Source of the DNA: Syncephalastrum monosporum B8922 | Lineage: Eukaryota; Mucoromycota; Mucoromycetes; Mucorales; Syncephalastraceae | Assembly: GCA_000697355.1 (NCBI GenBank) | Contig: JNEN01001228.1 | Coordinates: 1 to 64,000, forward strand | Reading direction: 5' to 3' | Length of the DNA: 64,000 bases | Shown here: positions 20,910-33,590 of the stretch, in pieces | Layout of the letters: the number at the start of each line of letters is the position of its first letter | Numbering within the stretch: the stretch's first letter is position 1 | Position numbers and translations under genes: made by a program | The notes under the pieces: generated by a model | What the model saw: only the letters and a program-made list of their open reading frames with translations | Told to the model about the DNA's origin: nothing | The model's database searches: none

Positions 20910-22910
20910 ATGGGAGCAGCCTTAAGTTGTGTGGCATTACCCGCCTTGGGCTCCATTGGCACATGGGTAGCAAGCTGCTTCTCAGCAGCAGCCTGCTCAC
21001 TGTTCTGCAAAAGGTATGCGAGACCGGCCTTGGCAAACACCCGACGAAGTTCTTATGCATTCACCGTATAGCTGCAATTGCAACAATTCTATCGCCACAC
21101 GCATTGGCTACGCCGTAAGACGGACCCCTTTGCTCAAATAACGAGAGCTGACTCTTTTACGACATGTTTTTGTAGATCATTTTCTTGTTGAACTCTATTG
21201 CAAGTCTTCTTTTTTTTTTCCGTGCTTGGCAAGAAATGAAACTGACTATGTGAATAGCTTGCTTGGCTTATGCTGTCCAACTGGGCCAGCAAACAGTTAC
21301 AGAAACTTACCCTGGATTATCTAAAACTCGAATGCTCAGAAGGCACATGCTACGGTATTATCGCTGTAAGTCGAACAAAACAGGCAGAAAAGTTGAAATC
21401 ATTGGACGACTCATCTCCGTGCAGGTGCATCGTGTATGCTTCGCCCTTGTACTCTTCCACGCTTTACTCGGCATACTTCTTTTGGGTGTACGTGACAGCC
21501 GACAGAAACGCGCAGGATTGCAGAATGGGTACATTGCAAGGACCTCGACTGTTCAACGCCTGGTAGCTGACACGAAAATAGGTGGTGGGGTCCCAAGGTG
21601 CTGATCTGGATTGCACTTCTTGTGGTTTCCTTTTTCATCCCCAACGGATTCTTCATGGTCTGGGGTAACTACTTTGCTTTGATTGGCGCTGCAGTTTTTA
21701 TTCTCTTTGGCCTGGTTCTGCTGGTCGACTTTGCACACAGCTGGACAGAGCGATGCCTAGAGAACTACGAAATGACAGACTCGAACAAGTGGAAATACAT
21801 CCTGATAAGTAAGTCGATTTCAGACAGCTGATGGATATACATGGACCCATAATATTACGCAGGCGGCACCCTTCTGATGTTTTCGGGTGCCATCACGTTG
21901 ACGGGCATCATGTACGGCTTCTTTGCGACCAACGGATGCTCTCTCAACCAATTCTTCGTCACGCTCAACCTGATCCTTTGCATCCTTGTTACCTTGCTGT
22001 GTATCGCGCCATCCGTCCAAGCAGCCAATTCACGCTCGGGTCTCTCTCAGGCATCCATTGTCGTTATTTACTGCACTTACCTCGTCCTGTCAGCTGTCGC
22101 GAATGAACCCAACGACAAGCAGTGCAATCCATTGCGCCGGTCCCATGGGCCGCAAACCACGTCCATTGTGTTGGGTGCCATCTTCACCTTCTTGGCAGTT
22201 GCCTACTCGACAAGCCGTGCTGCCACGCAAGATGGTGCTTTCATCAATGGCAGTAGCGGTAAGCGGCGTAACAACTATGAACCGCTAGATACTGAAAGCG
22301 CCGTGCCCCTCATGACCAATCAAGTCGAGGCAGGTGCGCAACGCATGAACCGCGAACATTTGATGGCTGCAGTAGAGAGCGGGTAAGTGATGACGAGTAG
22401 GAAGATGAAGGGGAGCCATCTGACGATTTTTGCTTCAGTGCGCTGCCACGGTCTGCCCTGGATGATGACGACGAGGATGATGTGGACGACGTATTGGACG
22501 ATGAGCGATATGGGTCGGTCTACAACTATTCGTTCTTTCACTTTGTGTTTGCCATTGCTGCTATGTATATTGCAATGGTGCTTACCAACTGGAATACGAT
22601 TTCCATGGAGGATATGGAAGGCCCCCACCAGGATGACGGTGATTTCGTCCGGATTGGCCAAAGCTACACGGCTGTTTGGATCAAGATCGTTTCTGGCTGG
22701 CTGTGCCATTTATTCTATGGCTGGTCTCTGGTCGCGCCCATCGTGATGCCCGATCGCTTCGGTGTAAGTAACGAAAGAGAGAGGAAAAAAAGAAGAATTT
22801 TATTACAGCTCGTTTGTGTGCGAGCGTGGAGCGTGAAGGGAGGGAAGGAGGTGTACAAAATGGAGATATGCTGATAGAGCTTTTGTTTTCTTTTCTTCTA
22901 GGAATATTAG
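20910..22910 (+). CDS. TMS1: SERINC/TMS1 family membrane protein
   Basis: Nine exons: 20910-21013, 21072-21114, 21176-21199, 21258-21365, 21425-21528, 21582-21808, 21863-22382, 22439-22763, 22902-22910, giving 487 residues. SERINC proteins are multipass membrane proteins linked to serine incorporation into lipids and to lipid scrambling. The N-terminus (MGAALSCVALPALGS, then a Cys-rich segment ending CNCNNSIATR) and blocks such as DYLKLECSEGTCYG, GVRDSRQKRAGLQNG, FFIPNGFF and NEPNDKQCNP are family hallmarks. About ten hydrophobic segments; an acidic DDDDEDDVDD cytosolic loop precedes the last two. The intron after exon 3 starts with GCAAGT instead of GT (21200): only this boundary gives the family sequence FLLNSI/LAWLMLSNW. 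The last exon adds only Glu-Tyr and a stop. Confidence 0.93.
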
Positions 22911-22933
22911 GCGTGATACCAGACTTTCTCTCT

Positions 22934-25932
22934 TTACCACAAATCAAACATGTCACTAGGCCATTGGCCATTTTCGCGTGCTTGCCAGTACTGTCCTGTG
23001 TATTGGAATGACTGTCCGACGCTTGCGGGTGCAGCGTCCGGTGAGGGAGGTGGGATGAGGAGTGGATCCACGTATTTGTCAGATTGAAGTGCGAACCAGC
23101 GTGGCTTCCACTCGATGCCTTGTTGTTCAAACTCCTTGCGTCGTTCACGCTGCTTTTGTTCTATCCGCTGTTTCTCTGCGTCGGCTTCGTCGGCTTGGCC
23201 TACAATATAATAAGAGATATGAGCATATGTAGACGTTTCCCTTTTTTCTAACGTACCATTCTCGTAAAGGCGCTGGTCTGGACGCAGACGGGTATCAGTA
23301 CGAGGCAATTTGCCTCGCTCGAGGTCAGTGATTTCATTCAATTCGCAACAGAAACGGGTAAAACCGTAGTACTTGGCATGGTCGTCCAGGCCAGGACCGT
23401 TGGCGCTCCATAGCACGGCGAGTTTCCGTTTGTTCATGTCAATTTCCTCTGCGAGTTTGTCACTCCACTTGCCCACGACACGGCGGCATTTTTTGCCCTT
23501 GGCATCGTAAAAGGTAGCAATGATGTCGTTGCGGTTGGTAGGCGCGCCGAAAAGACCACCCCCACTGCCTTCTTTGAAAACTACCGTGGCGTATTCGCCC
23601 GTCGCGTGGTTGGTGACTTGCATCTCGCCCGCAGTTTCGAGGTACTTTTCACCGGCAATCATGTTGCGCATCCAGCTGGACGGTTTGTTGTATGTAAAAT
23701 GGTCGTCATGGCCGTTCAGCGTGACATGGAAGGTACCCTCCGTCATAAATTCCATTGATTTACCCCAGAACTTGCTTTTGATCTTGGTGCACTGCCAATA
23801 CTTGTAGTTCTTGGCCTCGGCATGAGCGGCGATAATTAATGGGTTATGTGATACTTTTTCGGAAATGAAGCGGAAGCCTTTGTCGGGTCGGATGTTCTCG
23901 TAAGTCTCGGTCATCATGGGGTTAAACGGTTTGCGACCTGTGCGATACTGTGAGGACGCGTAACCAGACACGGCAAACACAGCAACACGGATCAAACGCT
24001 CCATCGAGTCGGACAACTTGGCGGCTTGGTCCAGCAGGTCGCAGTATTCAAGTTCCTCGCAGGCGCGTTGCAACATGTTGAGTGGTTCATTCATACTGAC
24101 AGGCATAGCAATCGTCGATAAATCCTTGCCGACGTTCTTGCGGAACACGGACAGGGCAGATCCTACGTCACCCACAGCGGGTGACGGAAGGCAGGCGCGG
24201 CGGTGACAATCGCCCACAACGCTGAGGTCGAGTGAGCCTTCGCTGCTCTCATTATGGTCCGATGTATCTGCTAAAGAGTGAGAAGAGGATGTCAAACAAG
24301 AGGATCTCACATACCATCCTCGTCGTCCTCATCGCTGCTGGCGTCACCGGCGGTGGTTTCGCCTCCTTCGGTGAAGTCATCATCATCATCTGCGGCAAGA
24401 ATAATATCCTCCGCATCATAAAAGTCCTCTGACAGTACAGAGGAGCGTGCACTCATAGACTTGCGCAGGGCATGATCCTCAGGTGATTCGGTCAAGTTCG
24501 TTACAGGACCAGGGCCATATGAGGTGCCTCCAGAGGCGGCGAGGGCTTCCTGCACGAGGCGCCATTGGCGATGCTGCTCATCGACGCCGCCTTGGATAGC
24601 TTTTTGGTCACGCGTGAGCTGGCTGCTGAGGTCGTTGATACGTTCGGTCAGCTCGCGGGTGCCAGCAACACGTGCGAGTTGTTGAAGCAAGTCGGTCAGG
24701 AGGTTGAGGTTGGAAGAGAGTTGTGCAACGTCGGCTGTCAAAGCGGCTGACCCGCGAATACCCTTCTCGACGGCCTCGTTCATATCGTGACCGCCGTTCA
24801 TGACCAAGCCAGCCGGAGAACACTCATGGTTGAGCTGCTGGTCGTCGTTTTCGATGGCGCCGGAGCGATAGGCTCGGAAGGCACTTGTCCAGCGCTCGTG
24901 GTCTTCCTCGGAGAGAGTGCGCAAGTGGTACAGCATGGTGCCGGAGTCGATATGGATCATTCTCTGGTCGGGATTGGATGAGATGGTGGCAAGCATGATC
25001 TGGATCGAGCCTCGCGTCACACTGGTGGGAGAGGTCGAGTAGGACAGGACGCCGGACGGAGACAGGTGGAACCAGCGCTTGGCCCAGCCTAAGTGGCCGT
25101 GATAACAAATAATTTTGATGATAGATATTAGTTTCACCATGCCATTACACAAGAAGCCAGAAATCCAGCTCGCTTTCTACCTTGCATCTTCTTGCGCTTC
25201 TTCTTGAGCATCCATCCCGTGACACCCTGCGTCGACTGCTGGCTCAACGACGCCTTGATATCAGCATCGACTAGGGCGACCGAGAACGTCAGTGTCTTGG
25301 CCTTGTTTCTCGAAAACGTATTGTCTAGAGGTAAGTAAGGGAAAGCGTGAGCAGGTGCAACAGCACAGACGGGCGGCCCGGGCCAATCCAAGAAAAGCAA
25401 GTCGTACCAAAGACAAGCACGTAGTTGCCAGGCTCCTCGACGACGTAGGAGCCTTCGACCTTGACCGAGCTCGAGTTGGTGTGCTGAATGGGCAGAATCT
25501 CGTCGAGACCCTGTTCACGCAGTTTGGTGGAAGCGACCGATTTGGCGCGTGGGCGGTGGCTCGCTGCACTGTGAGTGGATGCGGCATAGGTGTCGGTGTC
25601 ATTGTCGTCTGGCAGAGCAGGAATGCATGGCGTGGTTGATTTAGAGTTCTCGGCTGCCTGATTGTGGGCTCCTCTTTTCCCTTACCTGTCTTGCGTCCAT
25701 TCTCGGGCACCAACAATTCGCCGGCAGACATTTGGCGCTGCTGCAGCTGCTGCTGTGCGCGAAAGATAATGTCGGATGAGGATGGCAGCGGTGCCTGGCC
25801 ACGCCGGCGATAGAGGCCGAACGAGATATTGTTGCGCTTCGTGTTGAAGGACCAGCGTATGGCCGTGCCTTTGGTAGGCACATATATATAGTGCAGATAA
25901 GAATCCCTCGGCTGGACCTGGACTACTTCCAT
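22934..25932 (-). CDS. OSH3: OSH3-type oxysterol-binding protein (GOLD-PH-ORD)
   Basis: Six exons in transcript order: 25932-25686, 25608-25408, 25324-25181, 25088-24315, 24270-23257, 23199-22934; 881 residues. A lipid-transfer protein of membrane contact sites. Order: GOLD-like domain (about 1-170; YLHYIYVPTKGTAIRWSF ... GNYVLVF), PH domain (about 180-290; GWMLKKKRKKMQGWAKRWF), coiled linker, acidic stretch, then the ORD (about 500-860) with DKGFRFISE, WGKSMEF, KYYGFTRF and LPRTDTRLRPDQRLYE. The ORD signature, usually EQVSHHPP, reads EKVSHNPL (His597, Asn598), so one of the two histidines that contact PI4P phosphate is replaced. The stop lies 23 bp from the stop of the convergent SERINC gene, so the two 3' UTRs must overlap. 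Confidence 0.93.
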
Positions 25933-26228
25933 TGTAGTAGTGACAAAAAGAACAAGGCTACGACAACAAAGGAGAGCAAAGAGGGAGGAAGGGCAGATAG
26001 AAGTAGGGCTAAAAGTGGAAGTAGAAGTAGAAGTGAACGGTGGGATAGCGGGAGTTTTATTTTGATGTCATGCTTTCAAATTCACGGTGAACTGGGCAGC
26101 GCGCTGAGTGAGTGAATGAGTGAGTGAGTGTCAGCAGGATCTCCCCAAAAAGGTTCACCATGTTCTCTGCCTCCAAAAAAAGCCATCTCCATCTTCAGCC
26201 GCCGCCAGACACATGTGCTTTTGTCCAT

Positions 26229-27287
26229 TTACGCCCGCTGCCGCACCACCAAGTCGAGGAACTACAGGATGTCTTCATATTAGAATCGGGCCCTAATTAC
26301 AGACGCACAGACACATTTCTCCTTTTTTTCTCTTTTTCTTTTTCCTTGTACCCCAACCAAAAAAAATCATATGAATTATCACTTACGTTTTCATAATTGA
26401 TTTGAATCCAGCCATCGTTGTCCTTGTCAAATGCACGGAACGAGTCCGTCAAGGTCTTGACCGTCACACATGCTTGCACGAAATTGTCGAACGTCACATC
26501 GCCCTTGCCTGCATTATTTTGGACGGTGCCTGTGTCAGCTTTCATCAGGTCTCACAGATTGGCTACATCCTTGCTCTCTTGCTTCTTTTTCCTGTCTTCT
26601 TGAACCTACCATATTTGTCGAACTTCTGGATCAGCAGGTTGATGAAGTTATCCGACAGATTGTAGCCAAACGAGCGCATCGCAGTCAGCATTTCACCGCG
26701 GTCGATGCTGCCCGAACCATCCTGGTCGAATGCCTGGAAGCACCGTTTCCAGTCCTCAATGTACTTCCATAACCCAGCGAATTCCTGAAAACTGATAGTG
26801 CCGGTGTTGTCTGGATGCGAAATAGAGAAGGATGCCGAGCGTCAATGGATGATTAAACACGCGCAGTAAGTACTAATATACAATACCAGAGTCGAACATG
26901 TTGACCATCGTGCGAACAGTCTCAATGTTGAAGGGACTCCAGTCACCGTTGATGAGTGCGCGCTGGAGCTCATCGACCGTGAGTTGGCCCGAGTTGTCGG
27001 TGTCAACAGCCTTGAACCAGCCCCAGAGCTGCGCGTTAGCACCGGGAGGCGGGCCCTGAGGAGGAGGAGCCTGGCCTGATACAATGGTAAGATGACAACA
27101 ATAACCATAATGTGGTCGAGCATTGCATACCATAGCCTTGCTGCTGCGGAGGGTAGGCACCGCCAGGCGGAGGGGGAGCGCCGTAAGCAGCTTGACCCTG
27201 GGGCGGGGGAGGTCCACCGTAGCCAGGAGGAGGAGCTTGCTGGTAGTTTTGAGCTGGTGAGCCGTAAGATTGTTGCTGGTACGACAT
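26229..27287 (-). CDS. PEF1: Penta-EF-hand calcium-binding protein (ALG-2/peflin/Pef1 family)
   Basis: Five exons in transcript order: 27287-27131, 27075-26887, 26810-26610, 26508-26396, 26261-26229; 230 residues. N-terminal about 65 residues are Pro/Gly/Gln/Tyr-rich (PPPGYGGPPPPQGQAAYG), as in peflin and ALG-2. Then EF-hands with loops starting DTDNSGQLTVDE, DSDNTGTISFQE, DQDGSGSIDRGE and DKDNDGWIQINYE, plus a degenerate fifth hand near the C-terminus (DNFVQACVTVKTLTDSF lies between). PEF proteins sense Ca2+ in membrane repair, ESCRT and COPII adaptor functions. The last exon was set by an acceptor at 26262 giving FLDLVVRQRA as the C-terminus, which fits the family better than read-through of the previous exon. 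Confidence 0.9.
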
Positions 27288-28232
27288 TGCGAGATGTGAA
27301 GGAATAGAAGAAAAACGAACTGTTTCGTAAGAGGACCTTCCTGATGCGGGCGAATCGCCTCGCCCAAACCGGTCAGCTGAGGCGCGACTGCTGCGTCCCG
27401 CGCGCGGGCTTAGCTTGGCATTTCGCTTTTTCAAGTTCAGTGCCTACTGCATACATACTCCAAGCACTAAATGGTCACTGCCTTTTTCCTTATATGCTCT
27501 GCGCCCGATCGATGAGAGAAAAGAAAGTACCTCGACATAGTTTGCTTTATTACTTCATATACAGCGTTCGCGAGAGCAAGTTTAAACCCTCTGGACAGAA
27601 ACGTTCCACTAAGAGGGGATTTGGGAGCAACCCGCGTCAGCCTCTTGTGGCACCCACCACCTAGATAGCTCAGCAGTTACTGCATATGTTGGACCTAGTA
27701 TATCGCACTACTACTCAACGGACCATATAAGGATATGCAATGCTCTCATGATCAGAAGATGTCTGTACCGCACTTTATAGTACGGTACTGATGGCCTACA
27801 ATCCGAACCACATATCCATGCGCTGCGTACGCCAGAATGTACTTCAGATTGTGGTAATGACAATCAAGGGCGTTTTTACAGTACATATCTGTTATATCAC
27901 GCGTTTAATCTGAGAAAAGCGCTCTGAAATGTAAACTCACAGCGACGTCTCCGTGGGATTTTAACCAGTGTAAATTGTGATCGTGACTACCCCTGTGTAT
28001 ATTTTTTTTTTGACAGATCGATACTCGCGACCATTGCATTTACGATAGTGGCAGGGATGGAACGTCCCGTCATCCCCTATTTGTGGGCGCATTCAACCGG
28101 CGTCGACTCCGCTACTTTCATACACTTATGCACAAAGGCTAAAGGTATGCAAGTCTCCTGAAGACAGCCTCATCTGGGACCCACAGACATGTATGTAACC
28201 TTTTTATTTGTTTACGCGGATTTGTACAATGC
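27288..28232. other. Intergenic region
   Basis: Promoter side of the penta-EF-hand gene and 3' side of the SANT-like gene. No other gene is visible. Confidence 0.4.
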
Positions 28233-29753
28233 TCAGTTGCAGGTAGCCAACAACGATTGCAGCTTCTTCTCGTAATCCTTGACCACCTCGTTTCTGGTAT
28301 GCAACTGGCGCTCGAGCTCCTCCTTTTGCCTCATACAAAGGACTATATTCAAACGTTCTCGGTCGATGCAAAGTCGAAGAGCTTCTATGCTGACCTCTCG
28401 TTCTCGCCTCCTTAAGTCGTCCGTAGACATACTACACATATTTAGTTATCTGTGTATCATACGTGCTTCATGTTGGCATTACCGTGAGTAGTCAGAATAC
28501 GTGGCAGCCCCTGAAACTGTGTGTGGATAGTCGTGTGCACTTTTTGACGCGTTGGTTGGATTTGAATACAGCCTTAACTCTCCCCCGTGTAATTTTGATA
28601 CCAGGGGAGATAAACTTGGCGATTCATTATACGCGTCAGGCACCGTGAAGGCCGATTCTGCTGATGATTCTCGGGCGCTCACAGAAGAGTCTGGCGTTGC
28701 GATGGAAGATGAATCGGATAGTTCGTCATGTGCCAGTGATCTGGGTGCCTGCCCCGTACACACTTCCTCTTCTTCGCTTTCTTCGCTTTCCTTTTCTCCG
28801 TTGTTGGCATCCTCTTCATCGTCCGTGTCTTCTGCATAGTTTTCGCTTTCGGATTCCTCACTGCTGCTGTCACTGCTGTCACTGCTCTCTTCGTTCTCCG
28901 TAGCCCCACTTGGTTGCGTCTGGAATTCCAGATTTCTTGGATCCACCCGTTTTACGGCTCGTGCGGGCTGTACTCTTTCTCTTTTCGATTCTGTAAGGGG
29001 TTTCTCCATCGACCTCCTGGTGGCGTTAGGCTTTCGCTGGGCGGGTGACTTATTGGACGGTTCGCTTAGTGGTGAAGCGAGCCGGAAGACCGATTCGGTA
29101 TGCCCCTTTGTTGCTTTTTCTTTTTTGTCTTGTTTCGCTAGATCAAGGACTTCCATGACCGTGGGTGTGCCGAAGCCATGTTCACATGCCTTGAACAAAG
29201 GCAAGCTATCTTCATGCACGGGCTTGGCTGTGTGGCGTGTAAGCATCCAATGCACGTTAACAGCCCCTTCCCCCCCCCCGGGTAGCTTACCGACAGCCTG
29301 ATCCGTGTAGTAGCCATACTCAGGATTCAGCACCTTCTCAACCGAAAACAGACGGATGTAATCTTCCTGGAGCTTGGTCATCTTGGCATGGATGGCGCGG
29401 CTGGAACGTTCCCAAGAGACCGTTTTCAGTATGGCTCTGCAAGAACCCTGGCGATTCGTCTGCCAATCTTCGCGGTGGTCGGCGATCCAGCGTAAACAGT
29501 CATTGATTTGGGCACTGGTCCAGACACAGTTGCGAGCCAGAGATGAATTTTCATCCACCTTGTCCGCCTAAGGAAGACAAGTATGTATTTGTATGAGGCA
29601 TATATGTCAAAATGAATATGCAGCTGTTACCTTGGGTCTATGTCTTCGTCTGGTAGTCTGTGGTTTGGGTGTATCCTCTTCTGAATGCGACGGTGAGGAC
29701 GATGCGACTGTAGTTTTCTTGCGCGTTTTCTTATCCAGAACTTTGATATTCAT
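28233..29753 (-). CDS. Acidic SANT/Myb-like protein of unknown function
   Basis: Three exons in transcript order: 29753-29631, 29567-28483, 28431-28233; 468 residues. The N-terminus is basic (VLDKKTRKKT, TRRRHRPK), which would suit a nuclear signal. Then comes a module with Trp-rich helical spacing (VWTSAQINDCLRWIADHREDW ... SSRAIHAKMTKLQEDY) that resembles the Myb/SANT-like domains found in uncharacterised fungal proteins. A long Ser/Glu/Asp-rich middle follows (SSDSSDSSSEESESE, acidic repeats), and a C-terminal predicted coiled coil (RRREREVSIEALRLCIDRERLN, RQKEELERQL). Composition suggests a chromatin or DNA-associated protein, but no enzyme motif is present. The ATG at 29753 is the first in frame and the exon chain closes in frame. 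Confidence 0.7.
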
Positions 29754-30913
29754 GGCGTGATTGTAGAACAAAGAGGGTGAAGAGAAGCTGAAACAAAATC
29801 GAAGCCTCTTTATATATATCTCATAATCTGTACCTCTTACTTAACTTAGTAAGTCAATATGGTTTAGTTCATGCATAAGCTAGGGAGAGCACTGACGGAG
29901 GGGCTCAAAAATGTGAAAACAAAACGGGTGCCCATCCCAAGACGCCATTCACCAAGCCCAAGACTCCGCTCGCGGCCCCCGATTACCCTTTCGCTTTCCC
30001 CTTTGCTTTTCTACCGTTCTTCAATTCATGTTCCTCATTGACATCAACGAATTCTCTTTCGCGTGTACCAGTACGAATGGAAATACCTTGGGGCGAAGAG
30101 GCTCGTGTGGCTATGCTCGAAGCACGAGATTAACGTTAATATGTCTAGTTTGTGACTCCGCGAAACCTTTTTCGCGGATATAAATGTATTTTTGGGAATT
30201 TGGGAAAGAACGCAAATCATTTTTCATCATTTCTGGGACGCAGTAACACAAGAAGAGCGTACGTGCCAAATAGTATCGCAAAACGCATTTACTGTGCTAC
30301 TTCTTCGTGACTGTTGCGTATGAAGGAATTCGCAATTCAGCAGAGGTTGTTTATCCATCCTTCTCAATAGAGCACGACGGTCAATGCTAAATCCATCCAT
30401 GGTTGTACAAAGCCCGAGAAGCCGTTACATATTGTTTTCAATAAGTCAGGGAGGAAGTATTTACAGTGTACATCTTTTACATTTTTGCACAAACGCGTAT
30501 AAGTTAGATGGAGTGGACCAGTACATAAAGTGAATGGAAAAAAGAAAAAGAAAACCCTACCTAGGCATGCAGTGAAGTGGTATGGGGACATTGGACTGTC
30601 GATAGCCCATTGGATTGTGATTCTATGACAAGCACTATGAGTATCAAAAGTGAATAATGTGGAGAGAGCGAGAGAATCAGAATCAGAATCAGAATCGAGT
30701 ATCTGAGCTGTACGATGGTGCAGGCAAGAATGAACGGGATCAATGGCATTGGCATGTGGCAAACCAGGGGCCAATGAGAAGGACGGGATTCGGCCAACAG
30801 ACGGATTTTCCCCACCTTGGGGATTCAGATCCCGAACTTGTTCATTAGTCAAACGCACACCAATTTTGGTACTCCTTCAGTTCTTCCCTCTCATACAGTT
30901 CATACAGACAAAC
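29754..30913. other. Divergent intergenic region between the SANT-like gene and PEX5
   Basis: Shared upstream region of two divergent genes, 1160 bp. Contains AT-rich and pyrimidine-rich stretches. Short ORFs on both strands have no motif, and an (AGAATC)n-like microrepeat lies near 30675-30696. Confidence 0.45.
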
Positions 30914-33590
30914 ATGTCCTTCCCTCAACTTGCTGGAGGCGGAGGCGCTGATTGCGGCCCTGCCAATCCTATGGCTGGGCTCATGAAGCAATTTCAGCAA
31001 GATCGCTCTTTGCAGCAGGTAAATTTCCCTCCATTGCCCCAATGACAGCCTCCTTGATTCAGAATGGTCGCTTACTTGGTCCTCTTTTACTCTTCTGCAA
31101 CAGGACCGCTTCAGGGGTGATCCTCGGGCAGAGAGCTCCAAGGTACGTTGAGTGTGTACGCTGTGCTGAAGCGAGAGCGATATTGACTTGACCTGTGCAA
31201 AATATAGGCGGGGTTCCGAACCGGCACGAATAGGGGATCTACGGCGGACCGACAGGGTGGACTTATTTCTGTTTTCCCTGCTCTTTGTTTCCCCTGACTA
31301 ATAGAAATGACTGTCGTCCTATCACCATGATCACCAGTTTGCTGACGAGTTTATGGGAGACGAGCTGTCGAGTCCGAGGCAGCGGCAGTACGCTGCATTC
31401 GAGTTCAGTGGTCTGACCCGCGAGCTTGAGAATATCCAAGAGCCGCACTCGCCAGCGCATATCCAGCACCACCAGCACCATCCTGCGGCCATCGCCGGCC
31501 CTGCTGCACCCGATTGGGCCGCTGACTTTATGGGCCAGAAAGCAGCACACATGAGTCCCCAACAGCAGCCCGACTTTGAGGAATTTGAAAACATCTATCG
31601 ACAGCAGCATCATATCCCAGGTCCTTCTGCGCCTCACCACATGCAGCCTGGCCAGCTTGGCGTTGGCTACCGCCAATTCAACAACTATCATAGGCCGCTC
31701 CAAATGAACCAAACCGGCCCACAGGTTTTCGAGCAAGCATTTGATCATGCCAAAGATGGTGCGTATTGTGACTATGGATTGGACGCCAACGCGGTCGGGT
31801 GAGGAAACAGATGTACTCACTGATGCATCTAGGTGGCGTCGATTGGGAAAAGGAATTCGCGGCCCAGGAGCAGGTCAACGTACCCAGTGAGGTGACGGAA
31901 GAGCAACAAAAACAGAGACCACAGACCGATGAAGAAAAGGACGCATTGGCCCGGACGGCTGCGCAGCTCCTGGACAGTGTCGATGCGGACAACAACCCTC
32001 GGTTCAAGAATTCCAACTTCATGTCCTTGATGCGCAAGTTGCGTGACAAACAGGTCTCTATCGAGGACAACAAGATGGTCGAGTCTTCCACGGCTGGAGG
32101 TGATTGGGCTTCTGAGTTTGGTCAACGCTACGATGGCCCGGGCGCATCCAACTCCAAAGACTGGACCGAGGATTTCCTTAAGCACAGTGATGCGGCCAAA
32201 GGCAGCATGTGGACCCATGAGTTTGCCCAAAAGTCGGAACGCGGCTGGACAGAAGATTTTGACATGGCGCACAACCACGGCGAGTCCACCTCGGCGCGCC
32301 CGCCCGCAGCGGCTTGGGCCAACCAATTTAGCCGGGAAGCGAACACGGCGATGGGCGAGGCCGAAGCAAAGGAGTTGTTTGGCAAGGGCAGTGAGATGGA
32401 GGACTGGGTGCAGCAATACCAGGAGAACATTGCGCACATGAAGAATGCACAGGACAGTCAGTGGGATAACATGCAAAAGGACTGGGAGCGCGTTCAACCC
32501 GACGGCATGGGTTACCGCGCCACCAATCCCGAATACGATACCTACAACTTTATGACCGACAACCCCTATCTCATGAACCCACAAGCCATCGACCAGGTGG
32601 AGCACAGCACGCTTGCCGATTCCATCCTTGCCCTCGAGGCCAAAGCCCAACTGCAGATGTCGGACGCAGGCGCCTGGCAGCAGCTGGGTTTCCGTCAGCA
32701 GGAGAACGAGCGTGACGGCGCTGCCATCGCTGCCTTGCGCCGTGCTGTGGGTATGGACCCTACGCTTCTGGACGGCTGGCTGGCACTGGCGGTGAGCTAT
32801 ACAAACGAGAACTGCCGAGCCGATGCGTACGAGGCCCTCGAGCAATGGATCGCCAACAATGAAAAGTACCGCCATCTCCTGGACGGCAAGGCCAAGATGC
32901 CTGCCAACGATCGTCATGCGTATATCACCAACATGTTCCTGGACGCTGCACGAAGCTCGCCGGGCGCGGAAATGGATGCTGATGTCCAGGTGGGTCTTGG
33001 CATTCTCTTCAATGTATCAGAGGAGTACCCAAAGGCCATCGATTGCTTCAAGGCCGCTCTCCAGAGCAGACCTCAGGTAGGTTATACGAAACATGAGGCA
33101 GTAAGCGAGGACACGCACACTAAGACACTGCTATAGGACTACCTCCTGTGGAACAAACTGGGTGCGACACTCGCAAACTCGCGCGACACGAACGGGGCCA
33201 TCGACGCCTACTTTAATGCGCTCGAGATCAACCCATCGTACGTGCGCGCCCGGTACAACCTGGCCATCAGCTGCATCAATCTTGGTCAATACCACGAAGC
33301 AGCCGAACATCTGCTGACATCATTGGCCCTGCAACAGTCTTCGGACGCGAGTGTGCCTGCCCCTGTGATGCTGGACGAGCAAGGCAACAAGGTGCCTGTC
33401 CCCAGCGGCATGAGCGATAATGTCTGGGATAGCTTGCGCATGCTCATGTTCATGTATGTGATATTGGACGTTACCACGTTGTCGACACAGTATTCACTTT
33501 TCTTGAATTTTTAGGATGAATCGCGAGGACCTTGCCAGCCAGTGCGACCGCCGCAACCTCGATATCTTTCGGGGTGAATTCCAGTTTTAA
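30914..33590 (+). CDS. PEX5: Peroxisomal targeting signal 1 receptor PEX5
   Basis: Best chain: 30914-31018, 31104-31142, 31208-31270, 31338-31758, 31833-33076, 33137-33453, 33515-33590; 754 residues. The cytosolic cycling receptor that imports PTS1 proteins into peroxisomes. N-terminus has the conserved Cys used for mono-ubiquitination and export (ADCGPANPM). The middle carries eight WxxxF/Y motifs for PEX14/PEX13 binding (WAADF, WEKEF, WASEF, WTEDF, WTHEF, WTEDF, WANQF, WVQQY). The C-terminal half is the TPR domain (WQQLGFRQQENERDGAAI, WLALAVSYTN, LWNKLGATLANS, ALEINPSYVRARYNLAISC) ending in LDIFRGEFQF. The third intron is awkward: the clear frame resumes at 31338 (FADEFMGDE) after a CACCAG acceptor, and only a weak GTTTTC donor (31271) or a non-GT donor at 31256 keeps frame. 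Confidence 0.93.

Noticed and set aside
31829..32917. 362-codon minus-strand frame
   Set aside because: Exact antisense shadow of the PEX5 W-motif/TPR exon; GC-rich codon bias leaves the reverse frame open.
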